NCBI RefSeq assembly: GCF_002933855.1
Contig: NZ_BFAQ01000009.1
Location: 1-64,000 of the forward strand
Direction of reading: 5' to 3'
Source of the DNA: Vibrio penaeicida
GTDB lineage: Bacteria; Pseudomonadota; Gammaproteobacteria; Enterobacterales; Vibrionaceae
DNA length: 64,000 bases
Shown here: piece after piece, positions 30,221 to 38,207 of the stretch
Position numbering within the stretch: position 1 is the stretch's first letter
How the letters are laid out: each line of letters begins with the position of its first letter
Program-made: the position numbers and the translations under genes
Notes under the pieces: generated by a model
Databases searched by the model: none
What the model saw: only the letters and a program-made list of their open reading frames with translations
Told to the model about the DNA's origin: nothing

Positions 30221-31126
30221 CTATGTTTTGTCGGCGAACAACTCGTCGAGTTTGTCCTCATAGTCGTGATAATTTAGGTGTTGATATAACTCTTTTCGGG
30301 TTTGCATTTGGCCAATCAATGCTTCTTGATTGCCTTCATTTAATAGATGGGAATAGACCATTTCTGCGGCTTTATTCATGGCGCGGAAGGCGCTGAGAGG
30401 GTAAAGCACCATATCCACAGAATACTCTGCAAGTTCTTCCCCCTTATAAAGCGGGGTTTGTCCAAATTCAGTTATATTGGCCAATATTGGTACCTTGTAG
30501 CCGAAATGCTGCGTTAATGCATCAGATAGCATTTGGTATTGATTCAATTCGACAAAAGCTTCCGGGAACAACATGTCAGCACCCGACTCAACGTACGCAA
30601 TACAACGCTCTATGGCACTCTCCATGCCTTCTACAGCCAGTGCGTCTGTCCTCGCCATCAATACAAAATCACCGTCGCTTTTTGCATCCACCGCCGCTTT
30701 GATTCGGTCGGTCATTTCTTGTGTGGATACAATGGCTTTATTCGGCCGGTGACCACATCGTTTTTGAGCGACTTGGTCTTCCATATGCACCGCAGCTGCG
30801 CCGGCTTTCTCTATCGATTTAACGGTACGAGCTATATTAAATGCGCCGCCAAAACCGGTATCGATATCCACCAACAAAGGCAAATCGCAAGTGTTAGTGA
30901 CTCGCTCCACATCCACCAGCACATCGTTGAGTGTGGTGATACCAAGATCGGGTAATCCATAAGAAGCATTGGCAATACCACCGCCAGACAAATAAATCGC
31001 CTGATGCCCTGTATTTTTTGCCATCATGGCGCAGTAGGCGTTTATTGTGCCGACGATTTGCAGCGGATCATTAATCTCCACCGCTAACCGAAACTTTTTC
31101 CCTTGCGTGGCTTTGAGTGCCGTCAT
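30221..31126 (-). CDS. prpB: 2-methylisocitrate lyase PrpB
   Basis: Cleaves 2-methylisocitrate to pyruvate and succinate, the last methylcitrate-cycle step; isocitrate-lyase superfamily, 301 residues. The catalytic K-R-C-G-H-R loop carries Cys124, and the substrate/Mg region D-I-D-T-G-F-G is at 87-93. Its ATG overlaps the GntR regulator stop by 4 bases (ATGA), showing translational coupling, so regulator and enzymes form one transcription unit. Confidence 0.95.
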   Translation of the reverse strand: MTALKATQGKKFRLAVEINDPLQIVGTINAYCAMMAKNTGHQAIYLSGGGIANASYGLPDLGITTLNDVLVDVERVTNTCDLPLLVDIDTGFGGAFNIARTVKSIEKAGAAAVHMEDQVAQKRCGHRPNKAIVSTQEMTDRIKAAVDAKSDGDFVLMARTDALAVEGMESAIERCIAYVESGADMLFPEAFVELNQYQMLSDALTQHFGYKVPILANITEFGQTPLYKGEELAEYSVDMVLYPLSAFRAMNKAAEMVYSHLLNEGNQEALIGQMQTRKELYQHLNYHDYEDKLDELFADKT

Positions 31127-31803
31127 TTTTCACTCTCCTGTTGAATCTGTTGTTCAATAAGTTGGCGGCTACATGCGATGTGTCTTCTCATCAACATTTC
31201 CGCTAATTCTTCGTCTCTTGATCTAATGGCTCTTAAAATGAACTTGTGTTCTTCCAGCGCTTGCTCTGGTCGCGAGTGAGAACGCGGAGATTGATAACGA
31301 TACATTCGGAGTAAGTGGTAAAGTTCGCCACACAATAGATTGATGAGTTTTGTATTTCGGCTGGCTTTAATAATGCGGTAGTGAAAGTCGAAATCACCGT
31401 GCTGATGAAAGTAAGACGAACCTTCAACTTGGAGGATATGCTCGGAATGTGTCGACAATAGCGATTCAAGCCCTTCCAGTTCTTCATCCGTGATGAATCT
31501 CGCTGCGAGTCTTGCTGCCATTCCTTCAAGTGCTTCTCGCACGGCATACAGTTCAGATAGGTGAGTTAACGATATTTCAATAACGCGAGCACCAACGTGG
31601 GGGATTCGTTCAATCAGCCCTAGCCCTTCTAGGCGCATTATCGCTTCTCTTAACGGACCTCGGCTTACATTAAATCGTTTTGCTAACTCTGGTTCAGAGA
31701 TTTTGCTTCCGGGAATGATGTGCCCTTCCACAATCGCTTCTACCAAGCTGCTAGTGAGGTTTTCAGATTTTGTTGCTTCTTTCTCAGGTGTGACTACAGA
31801 CAT
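31123..31803 (-). CDS. GntR/FadR-family regulator of the prp operon
   Basis: A 226-residue transcription factor: winged helix at residues ~10-80 ([19 protein letters not shown] recognition region) and an all-helical FCD ligand domain at ~90-215. It is the first gene of the methylcitrate operon, so it probably senses a pathway intermediate such as 2-methylcitrate and represses its own operon; the ligand is inferred. Two palindromes containing TTGTC/ACAA lie just upstream. It differs from the enterobacterial PrpR, a sigma-54 activator. Confidence 0.88.
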   Translation of the reverse strand: MSVVTPEKEATKSENLTSSLVEAIVEGHIIPGSKISEPELAKRFNVSRGPLREAIMRLEGLGLIERIPHVGARVIEISLTHLSELYAVREALEGMAARLAARFITDEELEGLESLLSTHSEHILQVEGSSYFHQHGDFDFHYRIIKASRNTKLINLLCGELYHLLRMYRYQSPRSHSRPEQALEEHKFILRAIRSRDEELAEMLMRRHIACSRQLIEQQIQQESEK

Positions 31804-31814
31804 CGGCTCGCTCT

Positions 31815-31830
31815 ATATTGTCAACAATAT
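31815..31830. promoter_or_regulatory. Candidate GntR operator 1 (prp)
   Basis: ATATTGTCAACAATAT is a perfect palindrome except for the central CA, 11 bases before the regulator start. It shares TTGTC-A-CAA with the second site. Confidence 0.65.
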
Positions 31831-31877
31831 TTAAAATACGATCATAATTTAGCCACCAAAATCTAAATAATCAATAT

Positions 31878-31891
31878 AATTGTCGACAATT
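31878..31891. promoter_or_regulatory. Candidate GntR operator 2 (prp)
   Basis: AATTGTCGACAATT is a perfect 14-base palindrome, 63 bases from operator 1 (six helical turns), around the expected promoter of the regulator-prpBCDE unit. The half-site pattern fits FadR-type GntR operators. Confidence 0.65.
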
Positions 31892-31960
31892 TAGACTAAT
31901 GTCGTAAAAGAAATCGACAAGAAAGACACCAATCAGTAGCTATTTCACTGTAATGAAAAT

Positions 31961-31994
31961 GAAAAAGCCGCATTCGTTTTAATGAATGCGGCTT
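31961..31994 (-). terminator. Rho-independent terminator of the putative toxin-immunity unit
   Basis: AAGCCGCATTC (31965-31975) pairs perfectly with GAATGCGGCTT (31984-31994); on the minus strand it is followed by five T. It closes the two-gene unit read leftward. Confidence 0.9.
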
Positions 31995-32020
31995 CAAAAA
32001 TTGTTAATGCGCTAGGTGAA

Positions 32021-32290
32021 TTAATTGTTGTTTGGGATTTCCATAACACCACTGTGCCCGATGGATAAAACTCCGTTAATTTGTAAAGACGCGAGAGACA
32101 AACCAATTATCGCGATTACACACAAAACAATAAGTGACCATTTATGACCATATCCAGTTAGGAAAGACATAATGACAAACACAATTACAAATGGCGCTAT
32201 TTGTAATATGTACGGTTGGGCATTTAGCTTGATAAACCAAACTCCTGCTAATACGGTCAACCAAGAAAATACGTATAGTGAAATAAACAT
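32021..32290 (-). CDS. Small three-helix membrane protein, putative immunity protein
   Basis: An 89-residue very hydrophobic protein with about three membrane helices (residues ~1-20, 27-45 and 50-70) and a polar C-terminal tail. I recognise no family. It starts 9 bases after the stop of a putative cysteine-hydrolase toxin gene and ends just before a terminator, so the two form a closed bicistron. That order and size match effector-immunity pairs, with the immunity partner in the inner membrane. The alternative is a membrane partner of an enzyme with no toxin role. Confidence 0.6.
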   Translation of the reverse strand: MFISLYVFSWLTVLAGVWFIKLNAQPYILQIAPFVIVFVIMSFLTGYGHKWSLIVLCVIAIIGLSLASLQINGVLSIGHSGVMEIPNNN

Positions 32291-32299
32291 TCCAATCCT

Positions 32300-32830
32300 C
32301 TACTTTTCTTCTACACGGCAAAGTGAATTAGGAGTTACAATACCGCCACCCCACATTTTCCCTTTTATTTGTGAAGCTGGATAGGAACTTCCATCCCAGG
32401 GGTCGCAAACTACGGCATCAGCCCCCCAACTTTTTGGATCGTTACTACTACCAGTAACTTTGCGACCAATTACCACGAATGCGTGATCAGCATTTACACG
32501 AATCATGTAATCCGTAGGTCTAAATCCTCGATCAACCAACCAACAAAATGCTATTGCTGCTTGCTCACCACAATTTCCACACCCATTAATTTCTGCCCTT
32601 TTCGCAACAGCTCTCAACCATGAGAGATTACTTCCTCCTTCGTCTTTAGCGCTTCTAATTCTAGAAAGACATTCTGAAGGGCTTTCGAGACCTTTGGCAA
32701 AAGCAAAAATACTATTCAATGGTTTATTTGACGCACCAATGGTCATCTTTTGCTTTACAAATTCAACTGCTCTTTTAGCTGCTACTAAGTTCTTTTGCTT
32801 TTTCGACAACTCAGTCCCTGTGTCTGACAC
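32300..32830 (-). CDS. Putative papain/transglutaminase-fold cysteine hydrolase, candidate toxin
   Basis: A 176-residue soluble protein without signal peptide. Three motifs are in the order and spacing of a Cys-His-Asp triad: N-C-G-E-Q with Cys87, D-H-A-F-V-V-I with His116, and V-C-D-P-W with Asp143. Such motifs mark papain-like, transglutaminase-like and deamidase domains used by many secreted effectors. The N-terminal ~70 residues are basic and helical with no PAAR, MIX or other recognisable delivery domain. The start is GTG 32830 with AAGGA upstream. The next gene is a small membrane protein. The pair sits between the prp and tct operons with no related neighbours, as expected for an acquired orphan effector module. 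The enzymatic assignment is inference. Confidence 0.6.
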   Translation of the reverse strand: MSDTGTELSKKQKNLVAAKRAVEFVKQKMTIGASNKPLNSIFAFAKGLESPSECLSRIRSAKDEGGSNLSWLRAVAKRAEINGCGNCGEQAAIAFCWLVDRGFRPTDYMIRVNADHAFVVIGRKVTGSSNDPKSWGADAVVCDPWDGSSYPASQIKGKMWGGGIVTPNSLCRVEEK

Positions 32831-33076
32831 AATATAATCCTTATTTAACAGAAAGTTGCTAAATATTACTTATCTAAATCCGCATATGCAACATGATCAA
32901 CCCGAACCATGTGAACAATATGAACTTAATTCACTTTTTGTTTTTTATTCTTTTTAAGTCCTCTATCTGGGCTTTCACACCTCAGCACACTAACTTAACA
33001 ACCAGCACCAAATGGCAACATATACATAACAAATGAGCTCATCTATGAATAAGCTCAATGACATAAGGAACGTGAC
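32831..33076. other. Divergent intergenic region, toxin unit and tctC
   Basis: About 245 bases holding the promoters of the leftward putative toxin unit and of tctC. I saw no clear palindrome or consensus promoter. Confidence 0.4.
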
Positions 33077-34048
33077 ATGATAAAGGTACTGAAACCCACA
33101 TTAGCGGCTGCGGTAATTGCTGCTAGCTTTTCTTTCAGCGCATTTGCCGCTGACATGGAAAAGATTCACTTTTTGATCCCCGGCGGCGCTGGTGGCGGTT
33201 GGGATATGACCGCTCGTGGTACTGGTGATGCGTTAGTTAAATCTGACATTGTCGACAAAGTTTCATTCCAAAACCTTTCTGGTGGCGGTGGTGGTAAAGC
33301 GATCGCACACCTTATCGAAACAGCAAAACGCCAAGAAGACACATTAATGGTGAATTCAACGCCTATCGTTGTCCGCTCCCTAACGGGTATTTTCCCTCAA
33401 TCTTTCCGTGATTTAACGCCAGTTGCGGCGACCATTGCTGATTACGGCGCGATCGTTACATCAGTCGATTCTAAGTACAACACATGGCAAGAAGTGGTTG
33501 AGGATTTCAAAGATAACCCACGCAAAGTAAAAATTGCAGGTGGATCAGCTCGTGGCAGCATGGACCACTTAGTTGTCGCAGCCGCGTTCAAAGGTGAAGG
33601 TTTCGATGCTAAAGCAGTACGTTACATCGCTTACGATGCAGGTGGTAAAGCAATGGCAGCCTTACTTTCTGGTGAAACGCCGCTTCTTTCTACCGGCCTT
33701 GGTGAAGTGCTAGAGATGTCTCGGAGTGGTCAAGTAAAAATACTGGCCGTCACTGCGCCTAAGCGCCTACCAGCGGCACCAGAAATTCCGACTCTGGTTG
33801 AAACTGGAAATGATACCGTATTCGCAAACTGGCGTGGCTTCTTCGCTGCACCAGGTACTCCACAAGCAAAAATTGATGAATTCAACGATGCCCTGTCTAA
33901 AATGTACGCTACAAAAGAGTGGGCAACGGTTCGAAATCGCAACGGTTGGATTGACAACTACAAGCCAGACCAAGATTTCTACAAGTTTCTTGAAGAACAG
34001 GAAGAAACGATGGGTTCGCTAATGCGTGAGCTTGGCTTCCTTAAGTAA
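33077..34048 (+). CDS. tctC: Tripartite tricarboxylate transporter substrate-binding protein TctC
   Basis: Periplasmic solute receptor of a TTT transporter, 323 residues. The signal peptide ends after residue 24 (A-F-A), followed by the Bug/TctC fold with the early I-P-G-G-A-G-G-G-W-D loop (about residues 34-43) that binds carboxylate groups. Family members take up citrate, tricarballylate or other organic acids; the exact substrate cannot be read. AAGGAA precedes the ATG. It is the first gene of tctCBA and separated from tctB by a 237-base structured spacer, consistent with higher expression of the receptor. Confidence 0.92.
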   Translation: MIKVLKPTLAAAVIAASFSFSAFAADMEKIHFLIPGGAGGGWDMTARGTGDALVKSDIVDKVSFQNLSGGGGGKAIAHLIETAKRQEDTLMVNSTPIVVRSLTGIFPQSFRDLTPVAATIADYGAIVTSVDSKYNTWQEVVEDFKDNPRKVKIAGGSARGSMDHLVVAAAFKGEGFDAKAVRYIAYDAGGKAMAALLSGETPLLSTGLGEVLEMSRSGQVKILAVTAPKRLPAAPEIPTLVETGNDTVFANWRGFFAAPGTPQAKIDEFNDALSKMYATKEWATVRNRNGWIDNYKPDQDFYKFLEEQEETMGSLMRELGFLK

Positions 34049-34052
34049 GAAA

Positions 34053-34256
34053 TTGACCAACCCAGTGTCGTGAGGCAGATGAACCTAATAAGTTGTTCTG
34101 TTTAATCTGCTTAACTCACTTGGATTGGTCAGCCCCTTTTGCCGTGTACGCTGTAAAACGCCAAACTCCTTTGTTTATTTAGTTATCCCTCAGTGATGTT
34201 GCCTTAATCTGCACCATCACAACTAAATTGATTAACTGAGCGTACACGGCTTTTTT
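34053..34256 (+). promoter_or_regulatory. Structured tctC-tctB spacer with two large hairpins and a terminator-like end
   Basis: Two nested RNA hairpins fill the spacer. The first runs from TTGACCAA (34053-34060) to TTGGTCA (34125-34131), with an inner GCAGAT/ATCTGC pairing. The second is GCCGTGTACGC (34141-34151) with GCGTACACGGC (34240-34250), followed by six T, enclosing TTTAGTT-GTGATG (34178-34184, 34193-34198) paired with CATCAC-AACTAAA (34215-34227). Expected effects are 3' protection of tctC mRNA and partial termination before tctB. Confidence 0.75.
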
Positions 34257-34285
34257 CCTTCCATTTAGAACAAAGGAATGAAGAT

Positions 34286-34765
34286 ATGTCTGTTAAGCCC
34301 ACCAACTTATTTTGTCGTGACCGCGTGGGTGCGATGATATTTCTAGTCGTCTGCTTATGTTACGGCTATCAAACCACGCAAATCCCCCTATTCCCAGGGG
34401 ATGAATACGAACCTTTTACCGCACGTACTCTCCCTACATTACTTACCGTCGTCGGCGTTATTCTTTCTTTAATGCTGCTTGTAACTGCTCGCCCTGATGA
34501 AGAAAACGGTTCGCTGCTGGGTTTCGACTGGAAATTGCTCATTGGCTTTTTGATATTAATGGCAATGTACGGAGTTGGGCTCACTTACGTTGGCTTTGTA
34601 TTAGCGACGGGGTTTTTCTTAATGATCGGGTTCTACATGCTTGGAGAGCGCAAAAAATCTATCTTATTTGGCGCTTCTTTCCCGTTTGTTATCGCTTTCT
34701 ATTTACTACTGACTCAGGGTTTAGATATCTATCTAGAACCCGGTGTTTTGTTCTCTATCTGGTAG
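34286..34765 (+). CDS. tctB: Small membrane subunit TctB of the TTT transporter
   Basis: A 159-residue inner-membrane protein with about four transmembrane helices (starting near residues 15, 48, 80 and 120), the size and layout of TctB. It pairs with TctA, encoded 9 bases downstream. The family's sequence conservation is weak, so the call rests mainly on size, topology and operon position. Confidence 0.9.
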   Translation: MSVKPTNLFCRDRVGAMIFLVVCLCYGYQTTQIPLFPGDEYEPFTARTLPTLLTVVGVILSLMLLVTARPDEENGSLLGFDWKLLIGFLILMAMYGVGLTYVGFVLATGFFLMIGFYMLGERKKSILFGASFPFVIAFYLLLTQGLDIYLEPGVLFSIW

Positions 34766-34774
34766 GAGATTGAC

Positions 34775-36310
34775 ATGTTAGATGGAATATTAGCGGGTCT
34801 TTCTACCGCCGTAATGCCGATGAACATCATGATGGTGATCGTCGGTTGTTTTGTAGGAACCTTTATTGGCATGTTGCCGGGATTAGGTCCCATTTCTGCA
34901 ATCGCATTGATGATCCCCATCAGTTATGGTTTAGACCCAGCTTCTGGCCTTATTCTTATGGCCGGTGTTTATTATGGTGCCGTTTTCGGTGGCTCCACAT
35001 CCTCTATTTTAATTAACGCACCGGGCTGTTCTTCAACGGTTGTTACCGCATTTGATGGCTACCCAATGGCACAAAAAGGCCAAGCAGGTAAAGCACTGGC
35101 TTTGGCGGCTTACTCATCATTTACTGGTGGTACGCTTTCAGCGATCATGCTTTTGGTAGCCGCTCCTGCTCTGGCAAGCGTTTCTTTGAGCTTTCAGTCT
35201 TCAGACTACTTCGCTTTAATGCTTCTTGGACTATCTGCGGTTGCAGCGTTTGCAGGGAAAGGCCAAGTATTGAAAGCTTGGATGATGACGATTCTGGGCT
35301 TAATGCTATCTACGGTTGGTATCGATAAAGGTGTTGGTGTAGAACGCTTTACGTTTGGTTTGACGGATCTAATGGACGGCTTTAGTTTCCTACTGCTTGC
35401 TATGGCGACCTTCGCCCTAGGTGAAACCTTAATGGGGATTTTGAAACCGCAACAAGATGCCCGAGGCGATGAAAGCAACAAGCTCAATAATTTAGGTAGC
35501 ATGAAGGTAACAAAAGAAGAAGTAAAAGAGGTCGCCCCTGTTTCTCTGCGTTCTTCTGTTCTTGGTTTCTTTACTGGCGTACTTCCGGGTGCAGGCGCAA
35601 CAATCGCAGCATTCCTAAGTTACGGTATGGAACGTAACTTGGCACCTAAAGAAAAGCGTGAAGAATTTGGTAAAGGCAGCATCCGAGGTTTGGTTGCGCC
35701 TGAATCGGCGAATAATGCAGCATCTAGCGGCTCGTTTGTTCCCCTTCTTACTCTGGGTATTCCAGGCTCAGGAACCACCGCCATCATGCTTGGTGCCCTG
35801 ATTGCTTACGGTATACAGCCAGGTCCACGCCTGTTTGTGGATCATCCAGACGTATTCTGGTCGGTTATCATTTCCATGTACTTTGGTAACATTGTATTGG
35901 TTATCTTAAATCTACCGCTGATCCCATACATCTCGAAGCTACTAATGGTGCCTCGCACCGTACTTCTTCCAATGATTTTGTTCTTCTCAATCACTGGGGT
36001 GTACTTGGTATCGTTCAATACGATGGATGTGTTCATCATGTTGCTTGTCGCCATGGCAGCGATTGCGCTTAGGTTGGCTAACTTCCCCCTCGCCCCATTA
36101 TTACTCGGATTTATTCTGGGCGGGCTGATGGAAGAAAACCTTCGTCGAGCCTTAATGATCAGCGACGGTGAACTGAGCTTTTTGTGGGAACGCCCTATAA
36201 CAGGAGTATTCGGTGCGCTGGCCGTGGCTGTCCTTCTAAGCCCTATTATTGCTAAGCTTTTTGGGTATTTGAAGCAACGAAATGCAGCAAACCCTACTCA
36301 CCAAGATTAG
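34775..36310 (+). CDS. tctA: Large membrane subunit TctA of the TTT transporter
   Basis: A 511-residue carboxylate permease with ~12 helices. Two internally related halves carry the family's G-x-x-P-G-x-G-x signatures (G-M-L-P-G-L-G-P-I-S near residue 31; G-V-L-P-G-A-G-A-T near 268) and P-E-S-A-N-N-A-A near 307. It moves substrate delivered by TctC, driven by an ion gradient. It is the last gene of the operon and followed by a bidirectional terminator. Confidence 0.95.
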   Translation: MLDGILAGLSTAVMPMNIMMVIVGCFVGTFIGMLPGLGPISAIALMIPISYGLDPASGLILMAGVYYGAVFGGSTSSILINAPGCSSTVVTAFDGYPMAQKGQAGKALALAAYSSFTGGTLSAIMLLVAAPALASVSLSFQSSDYFALMLLGLSAVAAFAGKGQVLKAWMMTILGLMLSTVGIDKGVGVERFTFGLTDLMDGFSFLLLAMATFALGETLMGILKPQQDARGDESNKLNNLGSMKVTKEEVKEVAPVSLRSSVLGFFTGVLPGAGATIAAFLSYGMERNLAPKEKREEFGKGSIRGLVAPESANNAASSGSFVPLLTLGIPGSGTTAIMLGALIAYGIQPGPRLFVDHPDVFWSVIISMYFGNIVLVILNLPLIPYISKLLMVPRTVLLPMILFFSITGVYLVSFNTMDVFIMLLVAMAAIALRLANFPLAPLLLGFILGGLMEENLRRALMISDGELSFLWERPITGVFGALAVAVLLSPIIAKLFGYLKQRNAANPTHQD

Positions 36311-36348
36311 TTCTAGATATCGAAAATAGATTGAATTGAATACAACCC

Positions 36349-36380
36349 AAAAGGCTTCTGGAAAACCAGAAGCCTTTTTA
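36349..36380. terminator. Bidirectional terminator between tctA and the convergent secreted-protein gene
   Basis: AAAAGGCTTCTGG (36349-36361) pairs with CCAGAAGCCTTTTT (36366-36379) over a 4-base loop; A run on one side and T run on the other serve both strands. Confidence 0.92.
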
Positions 36381-36397
36381 TTTTTGAAGGAGTTAGG

Positions 36398-37342
36398 TTA
36401 TTTAATTTTTCCGAAATCGACCTTCAAGTAACGAGTAAAATCGCTATGACGAACTTCACTACCTAAAGAAGGAAACTCTGATCTTGTCCACCAGAAAGCT
36501 TCCATACCCATGTCGTAATCGAGAGCATTAGAGTGGAAACGAACGGTAACGGGCTTGTTGAAGTTTTTGTCGATCTCCCAGAAAACATATCCCGGTATCG
36601 CCGTATCTCCACCCCATGCTGGTGGGAATGGCTCATCGGTGCGATAAATACGCCAATCGGCACCCGCGTAAAACCAGTTGTACCAATTTTTCTTCCATAA
36701 TGTGTACAGCTGCCATTTGTTACCGGCGTTGCCGCCACTACGAGTGATACCAGAATGCCCGTAAGACACAGATTGTTGTGGCGGCGTAATGGAGATACTA
36801 GGGGCACCAGCAGAGCCTGAAACAGAGAACGACGGTCCAATAGGAACTGAGACACTGGTAGCTGCCGACACGGCTTCAGGTCCTGAACGTCTTAAGAAGA
36901 AAGCGTTATCTGGGTTGTAACTTAATTCACACGCTCGCCCAGATTCTGGAACTAAACAGATTTCAAAATTCAGTTTATCAAGTAAGCGATAAGCCTTGGA
37001 TTGAATACCGCCCGTTTGTTCGTGGTAAGGTTTTTGATTGTTGTTCCGGGTTAAACCTTGCCCTGCCCACTGGGTGGCTAAATACTTGTGACCAGAAGCA
37101 TCGCGATACGCGACCACTTCGACTTTAGTATTGATGGTTCGGCGCCCATTAACAGAGTAGATAATTTCTTCGCTATTCAAACAAGTACCGTCTTCTACCT
37201 GCCAACGTGTTTTCAGCACTGAACACAAATTAGACGGTGTAAAAAACTCAGCATGTACTGGCGCAGAAGTAAACGTAGATGCCCCGACCATCCCAAGCAT
37301 TGAAACAGTGATTAAAGAACGAAGATTGATTGTCTTTGTCAT
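36398..37342 (-). CDS. Secreted protein of unknown function, possible pore-forming-type fold
   Basis: A 314-residue protein with a signal peptide (residues 1-31, ending V-H-A) and four or five cysteines in the N-terminal half. The middle (about residues 155-205) is a Ser/Gly/Pro-rich stretch of alternating small and hydrophobic residues ending in Q-S-V-S-Y-G-H, and the C-terminal third is rich in Trp and Tyr. I recognise no family firmly. An alternating Ser/Gly segment before an aromatic-rich region is seen in leukocidin-like beta-barrel toxins, but this is only a resemblance. Its ATG overlaps the stop of the upstream gene by one base (TAATG), so the two are translationally coupled. Confidence 0.6.
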   Translation of the reverse strand: MTKTINLRSLITVSMLGMVGASTFTSAPVHAEFFTPSNLCSVLKTRWQVEDGTCLNSEEIIYSVNGRRTINTKVEVVAYRDASGHKYLATQWAGQGLTRNNNQKPYHEQTGGIQSKAYRLLDKLNFEICLVPESGRACELSYNPDNAFFLRRSGPEAVSAATSVSVPIGPSFSVSGSAGAPSISITPPQQSVSYGHSGITRSGGNAGNKWQLYTLWKKNWYNWFYAGADWRIYRTDEPFPPAWGGDTAIPGYVFWEIDKNFNKPVTVRFHSNALDYDMGMEAFWWTRSEFPSLGSEVRHSDFTRYLKVDFGKIK

Positions 37343-37845
37343 TATTTATCTCCTCTGCTTGATTGATCTTTAAAAAACGCGTTTAACTGCTCTTGGATGA
37401 TGTTATTAGACGTATTTGCAAAGCTTAAACTGTTAGAGGACTCTTCATTTCTAAGTGTCATGCGTTTTGCAAAGTTGCCATCGATTGGGAAAAGTACAAC
37501 GACATCACCTTCCGATCCGATTCCTGTTAACTCTAAAGACAATTCTTCAACGTTGTTTTGTATAACAATGGGAAGATTTTTCTCTTTTGCCATTTTAATC
37601 AAAGGGCTAGATACCGCGTCGCTTGAGTCGACATGGTTACCATTGATCATAAGCAAGACGTTATCTGCATTAAAATCGATGGATGAAAGGCTCTCAACTA
37701 CTGTGTATTCACTGCTTAACAAATTCAGGAGACTTGCGTCATTCGAATTAACGTCGCCAATAGACAAACTAGTGTTTGCAGCAGACGCAAATCCACTCAT
37801 AATGGCCAGGCAGGCACCTAGATATTTCACGTTTATATTTTTCAT
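37342..37845 (-). CDS. Exported protein of unknown function, partner of the downstream secreted protein
   Basis: A 167-residue protein. ATG 37845 is chosen because it gives a signal peptide (residues 1-23, ending A-S-A) and has GGAA upstream. The mature part is Ser/Asn/Leu-rich with a V-L-L-M-I-N-G-N pattern resembling an alpha/beta domain; no cysteine pairs or catalytic motifs are seen and I recognise no family. It is coupled to the next gene by a TAATG overlap, suggesting a chaperone, co-secreted or accessory role. Confidence 0.62.
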   Translation of the reverse strand: MKNINVKYLGACLAIMSGFASAANTSLSIGDVNSNDASLLNLLSSEYTVVESLSSIDFNADNVLLMINGNHVDSSDAVSSPLIKMAKEKNLPIVIQNNVEELSLELTGIGSEGDVVVLFPIDGNFAKRMTLRNEESSNSLSFANTSNNIIQEQLNAFFKDQSSRGDK

Positions 37846-38207
37846 TATTTTTCCTTGTAGGGTTGGAAACTGATAACCCATACAACGTTATTTATAGGGT
37901 CATCATTAGCCCCTTTGTAACCTTAAGAAAGAATACTAAACAAGCAAAACACCTTGTATTTTATAAAATATTGGAATTGTATTATCAGATTTGATAATTG
38001 GAAATTTTAGTCATTGACACATGAACACTTTAGCCAGTAAAAATAAGCAGTTATGCCATGTAACACGTGTGTGATGTTGGTTCTAAAAACAATGAGACTG
38101 GAAGCGTTATAAACCGTAAGCGGAAAAAACCTCGTAACGATCAACGAGGTTCCGTAGTTCGAATACTGGTTAACGCTTGAAGGCTAAATTGGTTCAATAG
38201 GAGCTCA
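37846..38207. other. AT-rich intergenic region
   Basis: About 360 bases. The right-hand part holds the terminator of the leftward binding-protein gene, and the left-hand part the promoter of the secreted-protein pair. A ATTATCAGATTTGATAAT near-palindrome is visible at 37981-37998. No gene is supported. Confidence 0.5.
38124..38152 (-). terminator. Rho-independent terminator after the orphan binding protein
   Basis: AACCTCGT (38128-38135) pairs with ACGAGGTT (38144-38151); on the minus strand the stem is followed by TTTTTT-CC. It lies 55 bases after the stop at 38208. Confidence 0.85.

Noticed and set aside
32900..32950. CRP-like site upstream of tctC
   Set aside because: A TGTGA half-site is present but the TCACA half is missing at the right spacing.
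33730..33973. Minus-strand frames inside tctC
   Set aside because: Shadows of a clear TctC coding sequence with signal peptide and operon context.
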